Shown piece after piece: positions 51,946-60,681 of a DNA stretch of 64,000 nucleotides. Position 1 is the stretch's first letter, and each line of letters starts with the position of its first letter. Source of the stretch: Atopobiaceae bacterium (GTDB lineage Bacteria > Actinomycetota > Coriobacteriia > Coriobacteriales > Atopobiaceae). Where the stretch lies: assembly GCA_017533825.1 (NCBI GenBank), contig JAFWIE010000070.1, positions 20,257 through 84,256 on the forward strand, in the 5' to 3' direction. The notes below the pieces were generated by a model. The model saw only the letters and a program-made list of their open reading frames with translations, was not told where the DNA came from and did not search any database. The translations under genes were made by a program, and so were the position numbers.

Positions 51946-53649
51946 TTAACGGGCAGCGGCCTGCAGAGCGGCACGAACCTCGGCGGAGGTCTTGAGCTTC
52001 ATGATCTTCTCGACCAGCTCGTCAGCCTCAGCGATGGTCCAGCGGGAGACGGTGCGACGGGTGCGCAGAATCGACGGCGCGGAGACCGAGAACTCGGTGA
52101 GGCCGAAGGAGAGCAGCACGGGCACCATCAGAGGATCGGCCGCGGCCTCGCCGCACATACCGACCATGATGCCAGCCTTGACGCCCTCGCCGATGATGCG
52201 CTGCAGCGAGCGGAGGACGGCCGGCTGATACGGGTTGTACAGGTAGGCGACCTTGTCCTGACCACGGTCGGCGCACATGGTGTAGCCGATGAGGTCGTTG
52301 GTGCCGATGGAGAAGAAGTCGCACTCAGCCGCGAGCACGTCAGCGATGAGCGAGGCGGCAGGCGTCTCGACCATGGTGCCGATCTCGATGTCGGGGTTGT
52401 AGGCGATGCCCTCAGCGTCGAGCTCCTTCTTGCACTCCTCAACGAGCGCCTTGACCTGACGAATCTCGTCGATGCAGGTCACCAGCGGGACCATGATCTT
52501 GACGTCGCCATGAGCGGAGGCACGCAGAAGGGCGCGCAGCTGTACCTTGTACTCCTCGGGATGATCGAGGCAGTAACGGATGGCACGATAACCGAGGAAC
52601 GGGTTCTCCTCTTTCGGGAGGTCCATGTAGGGAATCTCCTTGTCGCCACCCACATCGAGCGTACGGATGATGACCGGCTGATCCTTCATGATCAGGGCGA
52701 CCTTCTGGTATGCCGCGAACTGGTCCTCTTCCTTCGGGAGCTCCTGGCTGTCCATGAACAGGAACTCGGAGCGGAACAGGCCAACGCCCTCGGCGTCATG
52801 CTCCTTGGCACCATTTGCGTCGCTCGGGTTGCCGATGTTGGCTACGATCAGGACTTCCTTGCCGTCGGCGGTGACGGACGGCTTGCCGCGGAAGGCCTCC
52901 AGAGCGGCCTTGTCCTCGGCGAACTTGCGAGCGGCCTCACGGTAGGTCTCCAGCTCAGCGTCGGTCGGGTCGACGACAACGTCGCCCTTGGAGCCATCCA
53001 CGACCACCAGGTCGCCGGACTTGATGTTCTTGGTAGCGCCCTCGACGGAAAGAACCGCCGGAATCTCCATGGCGCGGCAGATGATGGCTGCGTGAGAGGT
53101 GCGGCCGCCGGTCTCGGTGACGATTGCGACGACGTGCTCCTTGTCGATGTCGGCAGTCATGGAAGGCGTGAGCTCGCCCACGACGACGATGGAGTTCTCG
53201 GGCAGCGTGGAGAGGTCAACGAGCTGCTTGCCCAGCAGAGCGGCCAGAAGGCCGGTGCGGACGTCGGCGATGTCTGCCGCGCGCTCACGGAAGAGCTCGT
53301 CCTCCATCTGGGAGAACATGTCGTAGTACATGGTGTAGGCGTTGTCGACCGCCTGCTCGGCGCACATGCCCTCACTAATGGCCATGGTGACGGAATCGAG
53401 AATGCCGTCGTCCTCTGCGAACTCGATGTGCGCGTTGAGGATGCCAGCCTCCTTCTCCAGACCCTTCGCCTGCATGTTGGCAATCTGCTTGTTGGTCATC
53501 TCCATGAAGGCCTCGCGAGCGGCGACGTAACGCGCCTTCTCGGCCTCCGTGTCCTCGATCTTCGTGGGCGTGTAGGAAAGATCAGGCTCGATGGCGACAC
53601 TCGCCACACCAATGCCGATGCCATCAGAGGCGTTAACTCCACTGTACAT
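51946..53649 (-). CDS. ptsI: PTS enzyme I (phosphoenolpyruvate-protein phosphotransferase)
   Basis: The 567-residue enzyme takes phosphate from PEP and passes it to HPr. The active-site His186 lies in GGRTSHAAIICRAMEIP. The PEP-binding barrel has FRSEFLFMD, IIRTLDVGGDKEIPY, GYRAIRYCL, GTMVETPAASLIAD, FSIGTNDLIGYT and the C-terminal Cys in VGMCGEAA. Length is normal. No ptsH is adjacent. It follows the 1-phosphofructokinase gene across a hairpin. Confidence 0.97.
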   Translation of the reverse strand: MYSGVNASDGIGIGVASVAIEPDLSYTPTKIEDTEAEKARYVAAREAFMEMTNKQIANMQAKGLEKEAGILNAHIEFAEDDGILDSVTMAISEGMCAEQAVDNAYTMYYDMFSQMEDELFRERAADIADVRTGLLAALLGKQLVDLSTLPENSIVVVGELTPSMTADIDKEHVVAIVTETGGRTSHAAIICRAMEIPAVLSVEGATKNIKSGDLVVVDGSKGDVVVDPTDAELETYREAARKFAEDKAALEAFRGKPSVTADGKEVLIVANIGNPSDANGAKEHDAEGVGLFRSEFLFMDSQELPKEEDQFAAYQKVALIMKDQPVIIRTLDVGGDKEIPYMDLPKEENPFLGYRAIRYCLDHPEEYKVQLRALLRASAHGDVKIMVPLVTCIDEIRQVKALVEECKKELDAEGIAYNPDIEIGTMVETPAASLIADVLAAECDFFSIGTNDLIGYTMCADRGQDKVAYLYNPYQPAVLRSLQRIIGEGVKAGIMVGMCGEAAADPLMVPVLLSFGLTEFSVSAPSILRTRRTVSRWTIAEADELVEKIMKLKTSAEVRAALQAAAR

Positions 53650-53704
53650 TGCAATCTCCTCCTATCGTTTCGTCTATACAGACGCCTTACGGCAATATTG
53701 AATG

Positions 53705-53730
53705 GGGCCCGCCACATCTGTGACGGGCCC
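53705..53730 (-). terminator. Terminator of the 1-phosphofructokinase gene
   Basis: gggcccg and cgggccc pair (7 bp), with an inner caca/tgtg stem, 17 nt after the stop and before ptsI. Confidence 0.75.
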
Positions 53731-53746
53731 GCTCATATTCATTACG

Positions 53747-54673
53747 TTATTTGGCCTCGCCCATCTGCTTCTCCAGAGCGGCAACGACGCGGTCAATCTT
53801 ATAACGCTTTGCGATGCCCTTGCTGCCAGCCGTTGCGGTTCCGCATGCGGATGCGAAGAGCAGCGCCTCATCGTAGCTTGCGCCTTCCTCCACCTTAGCA
53901 ACAAAGCCTGCGACCATGGAATCGCCAGCACCAGTAGCGTTGACCAGCTTAATCTTTGCCGTCGGGACGGTGTGCTCCTCGCCGAACTCGTCGACGAGAG
54001 CAGCGCCATGCCCGCCGCAGGAGATGATCACATTCTGGGCGCCGAGCTCATGCAGCTTGTGCGCGAAGGGAAGCGCCTCCTCCGGAGTCTCCGGATTGGC
54101 ATCGAAGATGCGGCCGACCTCATGATTGTTCGGCTTGATGAGGAACGGCTTTGCAGACAGCGACTCCATGAGCAGTTGGCCAGGAGCGTCAACAACAAAG
54201 CGAATCCCGCGACCCTCGAGACGACGCATGATGATGTCGTACATGTTTGCAGGCAGCGAATTGGGGATGGAGCCCGTCAGGATGAGGGTGTCGCCCGCGC
54301 CAATCGCATCGATGCGCTCGAGGAGCTCGTCGACCTTCTTCTGGCTGATCTTGGGACCCATGCCGTTGCAGATCGTCATCACGATGCCCTGCAGCTTAAC
54401 GTTGATGCGGGTGTAGCCCTTCTCCAGGCGCACGAAATTGCAGGAAATGCCCTTCTCCTGAAGGCGCTTGAGCAGGTAGTCGCCCGTGAAGCCGGCGGAG
54501 ATGCCGAAGGCGACGTTCGTCACTCCAAGCTCGTTGAGAAGCGTGGAGATGTTGATGCCATTGCCGCCGCAGTGTACTTCCTCACTGCTGGACCTGTTGG
54601 TGAAGCCCATGTCCAAGGTGAGGGGGTGCATCACGTAGTCAATAGCCGGGTTTAACGTTACGGTATAAATCAA
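53747..54673 (-). CDS. fruK: 1-phosphofructokinase (PfkB family)
   Basis: The 308-residue kinase starts with a TTG at 54673 that has AAGGAG 6 nt upstream, giving the usual MIYTVTLNPAIDY N-terminus. The PfkB motifs are GGNGINISTLLNELG and the C-terminal NATGAGDSMVAGF, which holds the catalytic Asp. The LNPAIDY start and context (PTS IIA and enzyme I) favour 1-phosphofructokinase; tagatose-6-phosphate kinase is the alternative. Confidence 0.88.
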   Translation of the reverse strand: MIYTVTLNPAIDYVMHPLTLDMGFTNRSSSEEVHCGGNGINISTLLNELGVTNVAFGISAGFTGDYLLKRLQEKGISCNFVRLEKGYTRINVKLQGIVMTICNGMGPKISQKKVDELLERIDAIGAGDTLILTGSIPNSLPANMYDIIMRRLEGRGIRFVVDAPGQLLMESLSAKPFLIKPNNHEVGRIFDANPETPEEALPFAHKLHELGAQNVIISCGGHGAALVDEFGEEHTVPTAKIKLVNATGAGDSMVAGFVAKVEEGASYDEALLFASACGTATAGSKGIAKRYKIDRVVAALEKQMGEAK

Positions 54674-54708
54674 CGCAAGCTCCTTCCAGCCCGATACCAC
54701 TATACGAA

Positions 54709-54723
54709 CCCGCCTATGGCGGG
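54709..54723 (-). terminator. Small hairpin between PTS IIA and fruK
   Basis: cccgcc and ggcggg form a 6-bp stem with a 3-nt loop. It may attenuate or simply separate the two genes. Confidence 0.35.
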
Positions 54724-54822
54724 GACAAACCTTACTGATGCCCAGGGCAAGGACGGCGTTCGGCGATGGGATTTGAGCTACGATTCAGACCGCGTTTCTT
54801 GCTTACCTGTGCTTGTGAGAGG

Positions 54823-55269
54823 CTACTCGGCCTCCTCCTCGATAGCGCCAGCAATCTCTTCCTCGTCATCCGACTCGATAATCGTCGCGCAGAAGTCCGG
54901 CTGCAGCAGGAGGGCGGCAATCTTCGAGAGGACCATGAGATGCGTCGTGGTAGCCTGATCGTCGGGCACGAAGATGGCGATTGCGACCTTGACGGAGGAG
55001 TCGTCCATGGACTTCCACTCGACGGTGTCGGCAAACTTCACGACGACGACGGAGACTTCCTTGACAGCGGAAGACTTAGCATGCGGAAGGGCGAACCCAT
55101 TCGTCATGCCCGTGGGGCCCTGGGCCTCACGCTCGTTGAAGGCCGCGAGAATAGCGTCCTTGTCGTCTGCAATGCCGAGTTCCACTGCCTTCTCAGACAA
55201 GAACTCAAGTGCCTCCGCCGTGTTCTTTGCGGAGTTGTCGAAGAAGACCTTCTTGACGAGTTTGCTCAT
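54823..55269 (-). CDS. PTS EIIA component (fructose/mannitol-type)
   Basis: The 148-residue protein starts MSKLVKKVFFDNSAKNTAEALEFL and has the phosphorylated His63 in GFALPHAKSSAV. It belongs to the fructose-type IIA fold (PF00359). It passes phosphate from HPr to a IIB domain, but no IIBC gene lies in the window. It is the first of three PTS-linked genes on this strand (IIA, fruK, ptsI). Confidence 0.93.
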   Translation of the reverse strand: MSKLVKKVFFDNSAKNTAEALEFLSEKAVELGIADDKDAILAAFNEREAQGPTGMTNGFALPHAKSSAVKEVSVVVVKFADTVEWKSMDDSSVKVAIAIFVPDDQATTTHLMVLSKIAALLLQPDFCATIIESDDEEEIAGAIEEEAE

Positions 55270-55582
55270 TCCTTACTCCCATCTGTCGCGCTGACAAACC
55301 AGCCTTACAATTTTTTAGACCATTTCGCTCCATCTGTGCAGATTACCTCGGCGACCGTACAAAGATGGCGGGTCTACGTACTCATTCTATCCATATCTGC
55401 GGGAAATTTGGCTGTTATGCCGCGCAACGCCCTTCTCGCACCGTTCACCTGCCTTGAAGCGTTCTTCACCGCCAAGTACGGCACGGAATCATGACGCATG
55501 ACCTCTGGACGTGCGGGTCGAGCCACGCTTCGCCATGCAGACTCGCACGCGATCTACCGCACACACGATGCTTGCAAAAAAA
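55270..55582. other. Upstream region of the PTS IIA gene
   Basis: About 310 bp hold the leader and probably the promoter of the PTS IIA gene; a TAGAAT element near 55387 on the minus strand lacks a clear -35. No gene is supported. Confidence 0.45.
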
Positions 55583-55602
55583 AGACTGGCGAATGCCAGT
55601 CT
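55583..55602 (-). terminator. Rho-independent terminator of the tRNA-His/tRNA-Lys unit
   Basis: On the minus strand AGACTGGC pairs with GCCAGTCT (4-nt loop) and is followed by TTTTTTTT, 11 nt past the tRNA-Lys CCA. Confidence 0.93.
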
Positions 55603-55613
55603 CGAGGAATCGA

Positions 55614-55689
<76 letters not shown>

Positions 55690-55706
55690 AAATATGCATT
55701 CACGCA

Positions 55707-55783
55707 TGGGGTGGGTACAGGGGCTCGAACCCTGGACCTACGGAGCCACAGTCCGTCGCTCTGCCAACTGAGCTACACCCACC
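55707..55783 (-). tRNA. tRNA-His (anticodon GUG)
   Basis: The acceptor GTGGGTG pairs with TACCCAC; the extra G(-1) (55783) can pair with C73, as expected for histidine tRNA, and CCA is encoded. The anticodon stem ACGGA/TCCGT holds CTGTGGC, anticodon GTG. Confidence 0.96.
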
Positions 55784-55885
55784 GTGTGTCCCACTCCGTG
55801 AACGAGTTATTATTATGCACATCACCCCCGGCCATTGCAAGCACTTTTTTCTCTTTTTTGGAAATTTCCTGCTCCACCAATTTAT

Positions 55886-55933
55886 GCCGCATGTGGGCTA
55901 TAGGGGACGACCCCTCTTGAACCCACATGCGGC
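55886..55933 (-). terminator. Terminator of the NUDIX gene
   Basis: A 12-bp perfect stem (gccgcatgtggg with its complement) encloses a second small hairpin (aggggacgacccct). It lies 14 nt past the NUDIX stop. Confidence 0.8.
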
Positions 55934-55946
55934 GTTTCCGAATGAC

Positions 55947-56516
55947 TTATGCCAGGCCCGCTGCTGCCGCTAACACCGAGATGACCGTCTTGGCATCCTC
56001 GATGAGGCCTGCTTTGATAGCCTCCACCATGTCGGTTATGGGAACCCACACGACATCGACGAACTCCCCCTCGTCTGGTCGTGCTGCGCCCTGAGAAAGA
56101 CCGCGCGCCACGAAGATGCGTGTCTTCTCGTTGTTGAAGCCAGGGGCGCCAGCGCTTACGGCCAAAGGCTCGATCCGCTCGGCTACGAGGCCCGTCTCTT
56201 CCTCGAGCTCCCGTGCTGCACAAACGGCGGGGTCCTCATTGGGATCGAGCTTGCCAGCGGGAATCTCCAACGACATGCGCTCGAGGGCAATGCGGTACTG
56301 GCGCACCAGGCATATCTTTCCGTCGCGTACGGCACAAACGCCCGCTCCACCGTTGTGCCGAACAATCTCTCGCCAACTGGTCGAACCATCTGGCAGCCTC
56401 ACGTCGAGGGTCTCCACCGTAAAGATACGACCATCCCATTCGTGATGGGTCGCCTCTATGGTCTCCACCAGACGGTCACAGGGTTTGAGCAGCTCGCGTA
56501 TGCGGTCGAGAGACAT
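55947..56516 (-). CDS. NUDIX hydrolase (ADP-ribose pyrophosphatase type)
   Basis: The 189-residue protein has a complete NUDIX box, GKLDPNEDPAVCAARELEEE followed by TGL, and EIPAG just before it, as in ADP-ribose pyrophosphatases (NudF). It hydrolyses nucleoside-diphosphate-linked substrates in the cytoplasm. The ATG at 56516 (MSLDRIRELLKP) follows AGGAGGTATC; the frame is open to 56633. It is monocistronic. Confidence 0.93.
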   Translation of the reverse strand: MSLDRIRELLKPCDRLVETIEATHHEWDGRIFTVETLDVRLPDGSTSWREIVRHNGGAGVCAVRDGKICLVRQYRIALERMSLEIPAGKLDPNEDPAVCAARELEEETGLVAERIEPLAVSAGAPGFNNEKTRIFVARGLSQGAARPDEGEFVDVVWVPITDMVEAIKAGLIEDAKTVISVLAAAAGLA

Positions 56517-56626
56517 GCGATACCTCCTATTGTGAACAATGAATCGCACCTTAGGCACATGACTTGTGCGCGGACTGTGGATATGATAAACAAATTGAGC
56601 ACAAAAGACGGGACAAGGTGATGCAT

Positions 56627-57139
56627 ATGGCAAATAACGAGATGCGCGTGAATGGCCGCCATGGCGAGAGCATGTGGCTTGAGGGAGACGAGGTCTGCTT
56701 CAAGTCGGCGAACACCGTGCATAGACTCGATAAGGGCGCTATCACAACCTTTGACGTGATGAACGTGGAAGACGCGAGGAAGGCAGTTGCTGAGGCATCG
56801 GAGGTAGCCGGCACGTGGACCGACGATATGCCATCCACGAAAGGCAAGTCGATACTTTTGGTCGCATGTTCCAAGGACCTTTGTTGGGTGATGGAGGCAA
56901 CCAAGAGCCAAAGCTCCAACGCGATTGGCTTCGTGCGCGAGATTTGTCCCGTCGTCGAGGATGACGAACCCGAATACAAACTTTACGCGGCAATCCAGAC
57001 GCCAAAGGGCGCGCTCTTCACCGTTGGATCGATTGCATGCGTCTTTGCTGCCTTCTACACGTTGAGCGTATTGGAGATGCCCATTATCACCTTGGTGCTT
57101 GCTGGCCTCGGTATCTTCATGTTCATCAATATCAAGTAA
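56627..57139 (+). CDS. Membrane protein of unknown function
   Basis: The 170-residue protein starts MANNEMRVNGRHGESMWLEGD with AAGGTG 6 nt upstream; another ATG is at 56621. A soluble N-terminal part of about 125 residues is followed by two hydrophobic helices (GALFTVGSIACVFAAFYTLSV and PIITLVLAGLGIFMFI) at the C-terminus. Codon use matches the host genes. No family is recognised. It lies divergently from the NUDIX gene and just before tRNA-Arg. Confidence 0.75.
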   Translation: MANNEMRVNGRHGESMWLEGDEVCFKSANTVHRLDKGAITTFDVMNVEDARKAVAEASEVAGTWTDDMPSTKGKSILLVACSKDLCWVMEATKSQSSNAIGFVREICPVVEDDEPEYKLYAAIQTPKGALFTVGSIACVFAAFYTLSVLEMPIITLVLAGLGIFMFINIK

Positions 57140-57171
57140 GGTGCCGCCAGTACGTGGTATCATATCCATAT

Positions 57172-57248
57172 GCGCCCTTAGCTCAGGTGGATAGAGCAAC
57201 GGACTTCTAATCCGAAGGTCGGGGGTTCGAGTCCCTCAGGGCGCACCA
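57172..57248 (+). tRNA. tRNA-Arg (anticodon UCU)
   Basis: The acceptor GCGCCCT pairs with AGGGCGC, then A and an encoded CCA. The anticodon stem CGGA/TCCG holds CTTCTAA, so the anticodon is TCT. The T-arm is GGGGGTTCGAGTCCCTC. The accessory island starts right after it, so it may be the integration site. Confidence 0.96.
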
Positions 57249-57258
57249 GAATATCCGC

Positions 57259-57287
57259 AGGTCAACATCGGTTTACGATGTTGACCT
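57259..57287 (+). terminator. Terminator of tRNA-Arg
   Basis: aggtcaacatcg and cgatgttgacct form a 12-bp perfect stem with a 5-nt loop, followed by gttctttgttt. Confidence 0.85.
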
Positions 57288-57451
57288 GTTCTTTGTTTAC
57301 CCCGTTCGTTTACCCACTCCTTTACCCTCGCGCTTATTTCCACCCTGTCCGTCTTGGCTCGCATCCCCTTATATATATGTGTGCCTGGGGAATGCGCGGC
57401 CTAGAAGCTCCTTCCTGCTTTGCATTCCGATCTAAACCGCATGCGACCCCA

Positions 57452-57944
57452 GCAAGGTCGTTCCCTGGCTAAAACGTCGGCGAGTCACACCAGAAGTTGC
57501 GTACCCAAACCGTTACGCTACTCGGCACGGATATCGAGTCCGAATCGCAGGACGCCGCGAGGGTTGCGTCACGGATTGGTTACGCTACTCTGCGCGGCCG
57601 CAGTGCCCTGCACGGCGGAGAACAACGTCGCTCCCATCCGGATCCGGACGGGATTCTCCCCACCTGCAGGTCGTTCCCTGGCTAGAATGCCGGCGAATCA
57701 CGACACAAGTTGCGTAACGAATCCACGACGCTACTCGCCATGCCCAGCGCAACCGTATGGCTAGGTATCCGCGTGAGTAGCGTCACGGATTGGTTACGCT
57801 ACTCGGCGCGGCCGCAGTGCCCTGCACGGCGGAGAACAACGTCGCTCCCGTCCGGATCCGGACGGGATTCTCCCCACCTGCAGGTCGTTCCCTGGCTAAG
57901 CACTGGTGAACACCGGCACAGATGGCGCAACGAATCCGTGACGA
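57452..57944. repeat. Tandem 213/214-bp repeat units with alternating 20-bp motifs
   Basis: The block aggtcgttccctggcta recurs at 57455, 57668 and 57882 (spacing 213 and 214). A 119-bp segment (57566-57684 and 57780-57898) is nearly identical in two copies. Inside, a 20-bp motif gcgtcacggattggttacgc occurs at 57566 and 57780 and, inverted with few changes, at 57712 and 57925. A perfect 20-bp palindrome (57847-57866) is imperfect in the other copy (57633-57652). Confidence 0.85.
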
Positions 57945-58473
57945 AAGAGCCTGACGATGCACAGTCCAGGCGGCAAGCATTCGCATGTGGCGAATAAAAC
58001 GCTCACGGCAACGGTCGCGCCTTCGCCCTGTCCGCTCCATACTTGTTAATGGTGAATGAGCAGTAGATAAACAAGTGGCGGCGCCTTGCTCCATCCGCTC
58101 CCCGGTTGTTTCCGCCTGTTTCTTCCGTCCTGCAAAACCGCAGGTAGACGGCTTGCTGTAAGCGATTCTAAGGGGCGTTTTAGTTGCCGGTCGACTATTT
58201 ACCCATGGTTTAGGCAATTCGGATGAAGCTTTTTCACCCGAATTGCCCGCGCGCGGGTGATATATACAACAGGTGTTGCGTATGTCTACCAGCACAAACA
58301 CGCCCTCTAAAAATAAAACCGCAGGTAAGCGGTTTGTCAGTTCGCGTAAATTGGCTGGACCGAATTAGTATACAAGAATAGGGATCCAAGACCCCTAACC
58401 AAAGCCATTGGACCACGCTGTAGATTATTTGTCTACAGATTTCACGGGATATCCCCGAAACAACCGACGAACG

Positions 58474-58506
58474 GACCCCCTACCCGACTTGACGGGTCAG
58501 GGGGTC
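58474..58506 (+). promoter_or_regulatory. Strong hairpin upstream of the methyltransferase operon
   Basis: gaccccctacccg pairs with cgggtcagggggtc with one bulge, about 100 nt ahead of the first methyltransferase start. It may shield the operon from read-through or control its expression. Confidence 0.55.
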
Positions 58507-58603
58507 AACTCATACCCACCCGCATATAACACCGATTAGACATTTCGCCACCCCACGGAACCCTACAGACCGACAAACGACGGTTTGGAGGGGGACGAGG
58601 GCG

Positions 58604-59560
58604 ATGGCAAATGCGAGCCTTAGACAAGCGAGGAAAGCAAAGAATGATGAGTTCTATACCCAATTAACTGATATCTCAGCAGAGTTGTATCACTACCGGC
58701 AACACTTCCAAGGTAAGTCCGTATTCCTCAACTGTGATGACCCCGAGGAGAGCAACTTTTGGAGATACTTCCAACTTAACTTTGATGACCTTGGTTTAAC
58801 CCGCTTGGTATCAACTCATTACCACCCAACAGAACGAACCTACAAGTTGGTTATGGAACGAGACGAGGACGGCAACATAACCACGACTAAGACACCGTTG
58901 GAGGGCAACGGGGATTTCAGGTCCGCCGAGTGTATAGAGTTGCTTGACGAGGCGGACATAATCACGACCAACCCACCGTTCTCGTTGTTCAGGGAATATG
59001 TCGCCCTGTTGATGGAACATAAAAAGAAGTTCATCATCATTGGCAACCAGAACGCAATCACCTATAAGGAGATATTCCCTCTATTTATGAGCAATGAACT
59101 GTGGCTGGGAGTCAACCCGAGGTCAGGAACCCGCAAAGGCAATAACTTGTTATTTGCTGTGCCTGATACATATGACTCAAAGTTCATAGTGGAATACAAC
59201 GGTGTGCGGTGTATGCAAGTATCCGCCAAATGGTTTACCAATCTTGATATAGATAAAAGACACCAACCCCTTACCCTATGGAAAGATTACGACCCCGAAG
59301 AGTATCCCCATTACGATAACTATGACGCAATAGAAGTAAGCAAAAGCGACGAGATACCCGTTGACTATTTCGGCGTGATGGGCGTGCCTATTACATTCTT
59401 AGACAAGTATTGTCCCGAACAGTTCCATATTATTGGATTGGATAGATACACCGTGCCCAAGGAGTTCTTAGTTGGCGGACGGGTAGCAGTGAATGGTAAA
59501 CCGAAATATGCCCGTGTTCTTATTCAGCGTGTGGACCAGCCAGACGGGCAGGGCGAGTAG
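58604..59560 (+). CDS. EcoRI-family adenine-specific DNA methyltransferase (first copy)
   Basis: The 318-residue enzyme has the EcoRI-type methyltransferase pattern (PF13651): DEFYTQLTDISAELYHYRQHF, FLNCDDPEESNFWRYF and the catalytic NPPF at 123-126 in ADIITTNPPFSLFREY. It should methylate an adenine N6 in a specific site. The ATG has GGAGGGGGACGAGGG upstream. It is about 60 percent identical by eye to the second copy downstream, with the greatest difference at the C-terminus and at about 165-215. Codons are A+T-richer than in the host genes. Confidence 0.93.
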   Translation: MANASLRQARKAKNDEFYTQLTDISAELYHYRQHFQGKSVFLNCDDPEESNFWRYFQLNFDDLGLTRLVSTHYHPTERTYKLVMERDEDGNITTTKTPLEGNGDFRSAECIELLDEADIITTNPPFSLFREYVALLMEHKKKFIIIGNQNAITYKEIFPLFMSNELWLGVNPRSGTRKGNNLLFAVPDTYDSKFIVEYNGVRCMQVSAKWFTNLDIDKRHQPLTLWKDYDPEEYPHYDNYDAIEVSKSDEIPVDYFGVMGVPITFLDKYCPEQFHIIGLDRYTVPKEFLVGGRVAVNGKPKYARVLIQRVDQPDGQGE

Positions 59561-59624
59561 GTTCACTCATAGGGCTTTAAGCACGCCTTAACGATGCCAT
59601 AGGTAAACAGACCAGACCCGCAGT

Positions 59625-59665
59625 TATAATGCGGTCCAAGAGCCTCTCAGGGGTTCTTAGACCGC
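59625..59665 (+). promoter_or_regulatory. -10 element and inverted repeat before the second methyltransferase
   Basis: TATAAT (59625-59630) is immediately followed by gcggtc-c-aagagcc (59631-59644), which pairs with ggttctt-a-gaccgc (59652-59665) with one mismatch. An operator or RNA hairpin over the transcription start is suggested. No good -35 is visible. Confidence 0.5.
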
Positions 59666-59694
59666 ATAATGCTATTAAATGGGACGAGATACCT

Positions 59695-60681
59695 ATGGCA
59701 AAGAACAGCAACCTACACAACGCCAAGCTGAGGAAAGCAGACGAGTTCTACACCCAACTAAACGACATCTCAAACGAGATGTATCACTACAGGCACCACT
59801 TCAAGGGTAAGAAGATTTTCCTCAACTGTGATGATCCGACCACATCAAACTTTTGGCGATACTTTGAACTCAACTTCACCGACCTTGGGCTAAAGAAACT
59901 CACCTCAACCCATTACGACCCCGAGGAGCGAACCTACAAGTTGGTAATGGAGGCAGGGCAGGACGGCAAGCCGATAATCACGCAGACACCCTTAGAAGGC
60001 AACGGAGACTTCAGGTCCGCCGAGTGTGTAGAGTTGCTGGACGAGGCAGACATCATCACCACCAACCCGCCGTTCTCGTTGTTCAGGGAATATGTTGCCC
60101 AACTGATGGAACACGGCAAGCAGTTCCTTATCCTTGCCAACCAGAACGCAATCACCTACAAGGAGATATTCCCGCTACTCAAAGACAACAAGGTATGGCT
60201 GGGTTTCAACTACGGGTCAATGTCATTCATCGTGCCAGACACATACGAACGGGGCAATGTCGTTGTCCGTGATGACGGGTTGCGATACGCCACATTCGGC
60301 AACATATGCTGGTTTACGAACTTGGACATAGACAAGCGACACCAACCCCTCACCCTATGGAGGGATTACACCCCCGAAGACTACCCCCAATACGACAACT
60401 ACAACGCTATAGAAGTCAGTAGGGTGGACAACATACCGTGCGACTATTTGGGACTGATGGGCGTTCCGATTACCTTTATGACCAAGTATTGCCCCGACCA
60501 GTTCCGTATCTTGATGTTGGCGAACGGAAACGCCCGAACCAATGTAGACGAGCAGACCCTACAGTATGTCCGCTACGAACTCAACGACCAAGATAAGGGC
60601 GGGTTAGGAGTAATCAACGGCAAGCGTGTATACGCCCGCATACTCATACAGAGGGTTGACCAAACGAAGGAACGCCAATGA
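59695..60681 (+). CDS. EcoRI-family adenine-specific DNA methyltransferase (second copy)
   Basis: The 328-residue enzyme has the same blocks as the first copy: DEFYTQLNDISNEMYHYRHHF, FLNCDDPTTSNFWRYF and NPPF at 124-127. A C-terminal extension (NARTNVDEQTLQYVRYELNDQDKGG) is unique to it. Two methyltransferases in one restriction locus often serve the two strands of an asymmetric site or two different sites. Its stop overlaps the start of the DUF262-HNH gene (ATGA). The ATG at 59695 gives MAKNSNLHNAKLRKADEF; the frame is open to 59629. Confidence 0.93.
   Translation: MAKNSNLHNAKLRKADEFYTQLNDISNEMYHYRHHFKGKKIFLNCDDPTTSNFWRYFELNFTDLGLKKLTSTHYDPEERTYKLVMEAGQDGKPIITQTPLEGNGDFRSAECVELLDEADIITTNPPFSLFREYVAQLMEHGKQFLILANQNAITYKEIFPLLKDNKVWLGFNYGSMSFIVPDTYERGNVVVRDDGLRYATFGNICWFTNLDIDKRHQPLTLWRDYTPEDYPQYDNYNAIEVSRVDNIPCDYLGLMGVPITFMTKYCPDQFRILMLANGNARTNVDEQTLQYVRYELNDQDKGGLGVINGKRVYARILIQRVDQTKERQ

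Larger units (their letters stand above)
57288..58603 (+). other. Noncoding 1.3-kb start of the accessory island
   Basis: No coding region is supported, although shadow frames exist. It opens with several gtttaccc-type motifs (57296-57330), then carries tandem 213/214-bp repeat units (57452-57944), a pair of short related segments (aaaaccgcaggta near 58133 and 58317) and a strong hairpin at 58474-58506 ahead of the methyltransferase operon. G+C falls clearly after about 58.1 kb. Confidence 0.65.

Noticed and set aside
57452..57944. CRISPR array
   Set aside because: The repeat period is about 214 bp, the motifs alternate in orientation and no cas gene is present.
57783..58301. A 172-codon minus-strand frame in the island start
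   Set aside because: It lies on the tandem repeats, has no SD and no protein-like composition; a repeat shadow.
58335..58425. A tRNA-like stretch on the minus strand (ggctttggttaggggtcttggatccc)
   Set aside because: A D-arm-like ggttag and an anticodon-arm-like part can be seen, but no matching acceptor stem or regular T-arm could be built from the flanks.
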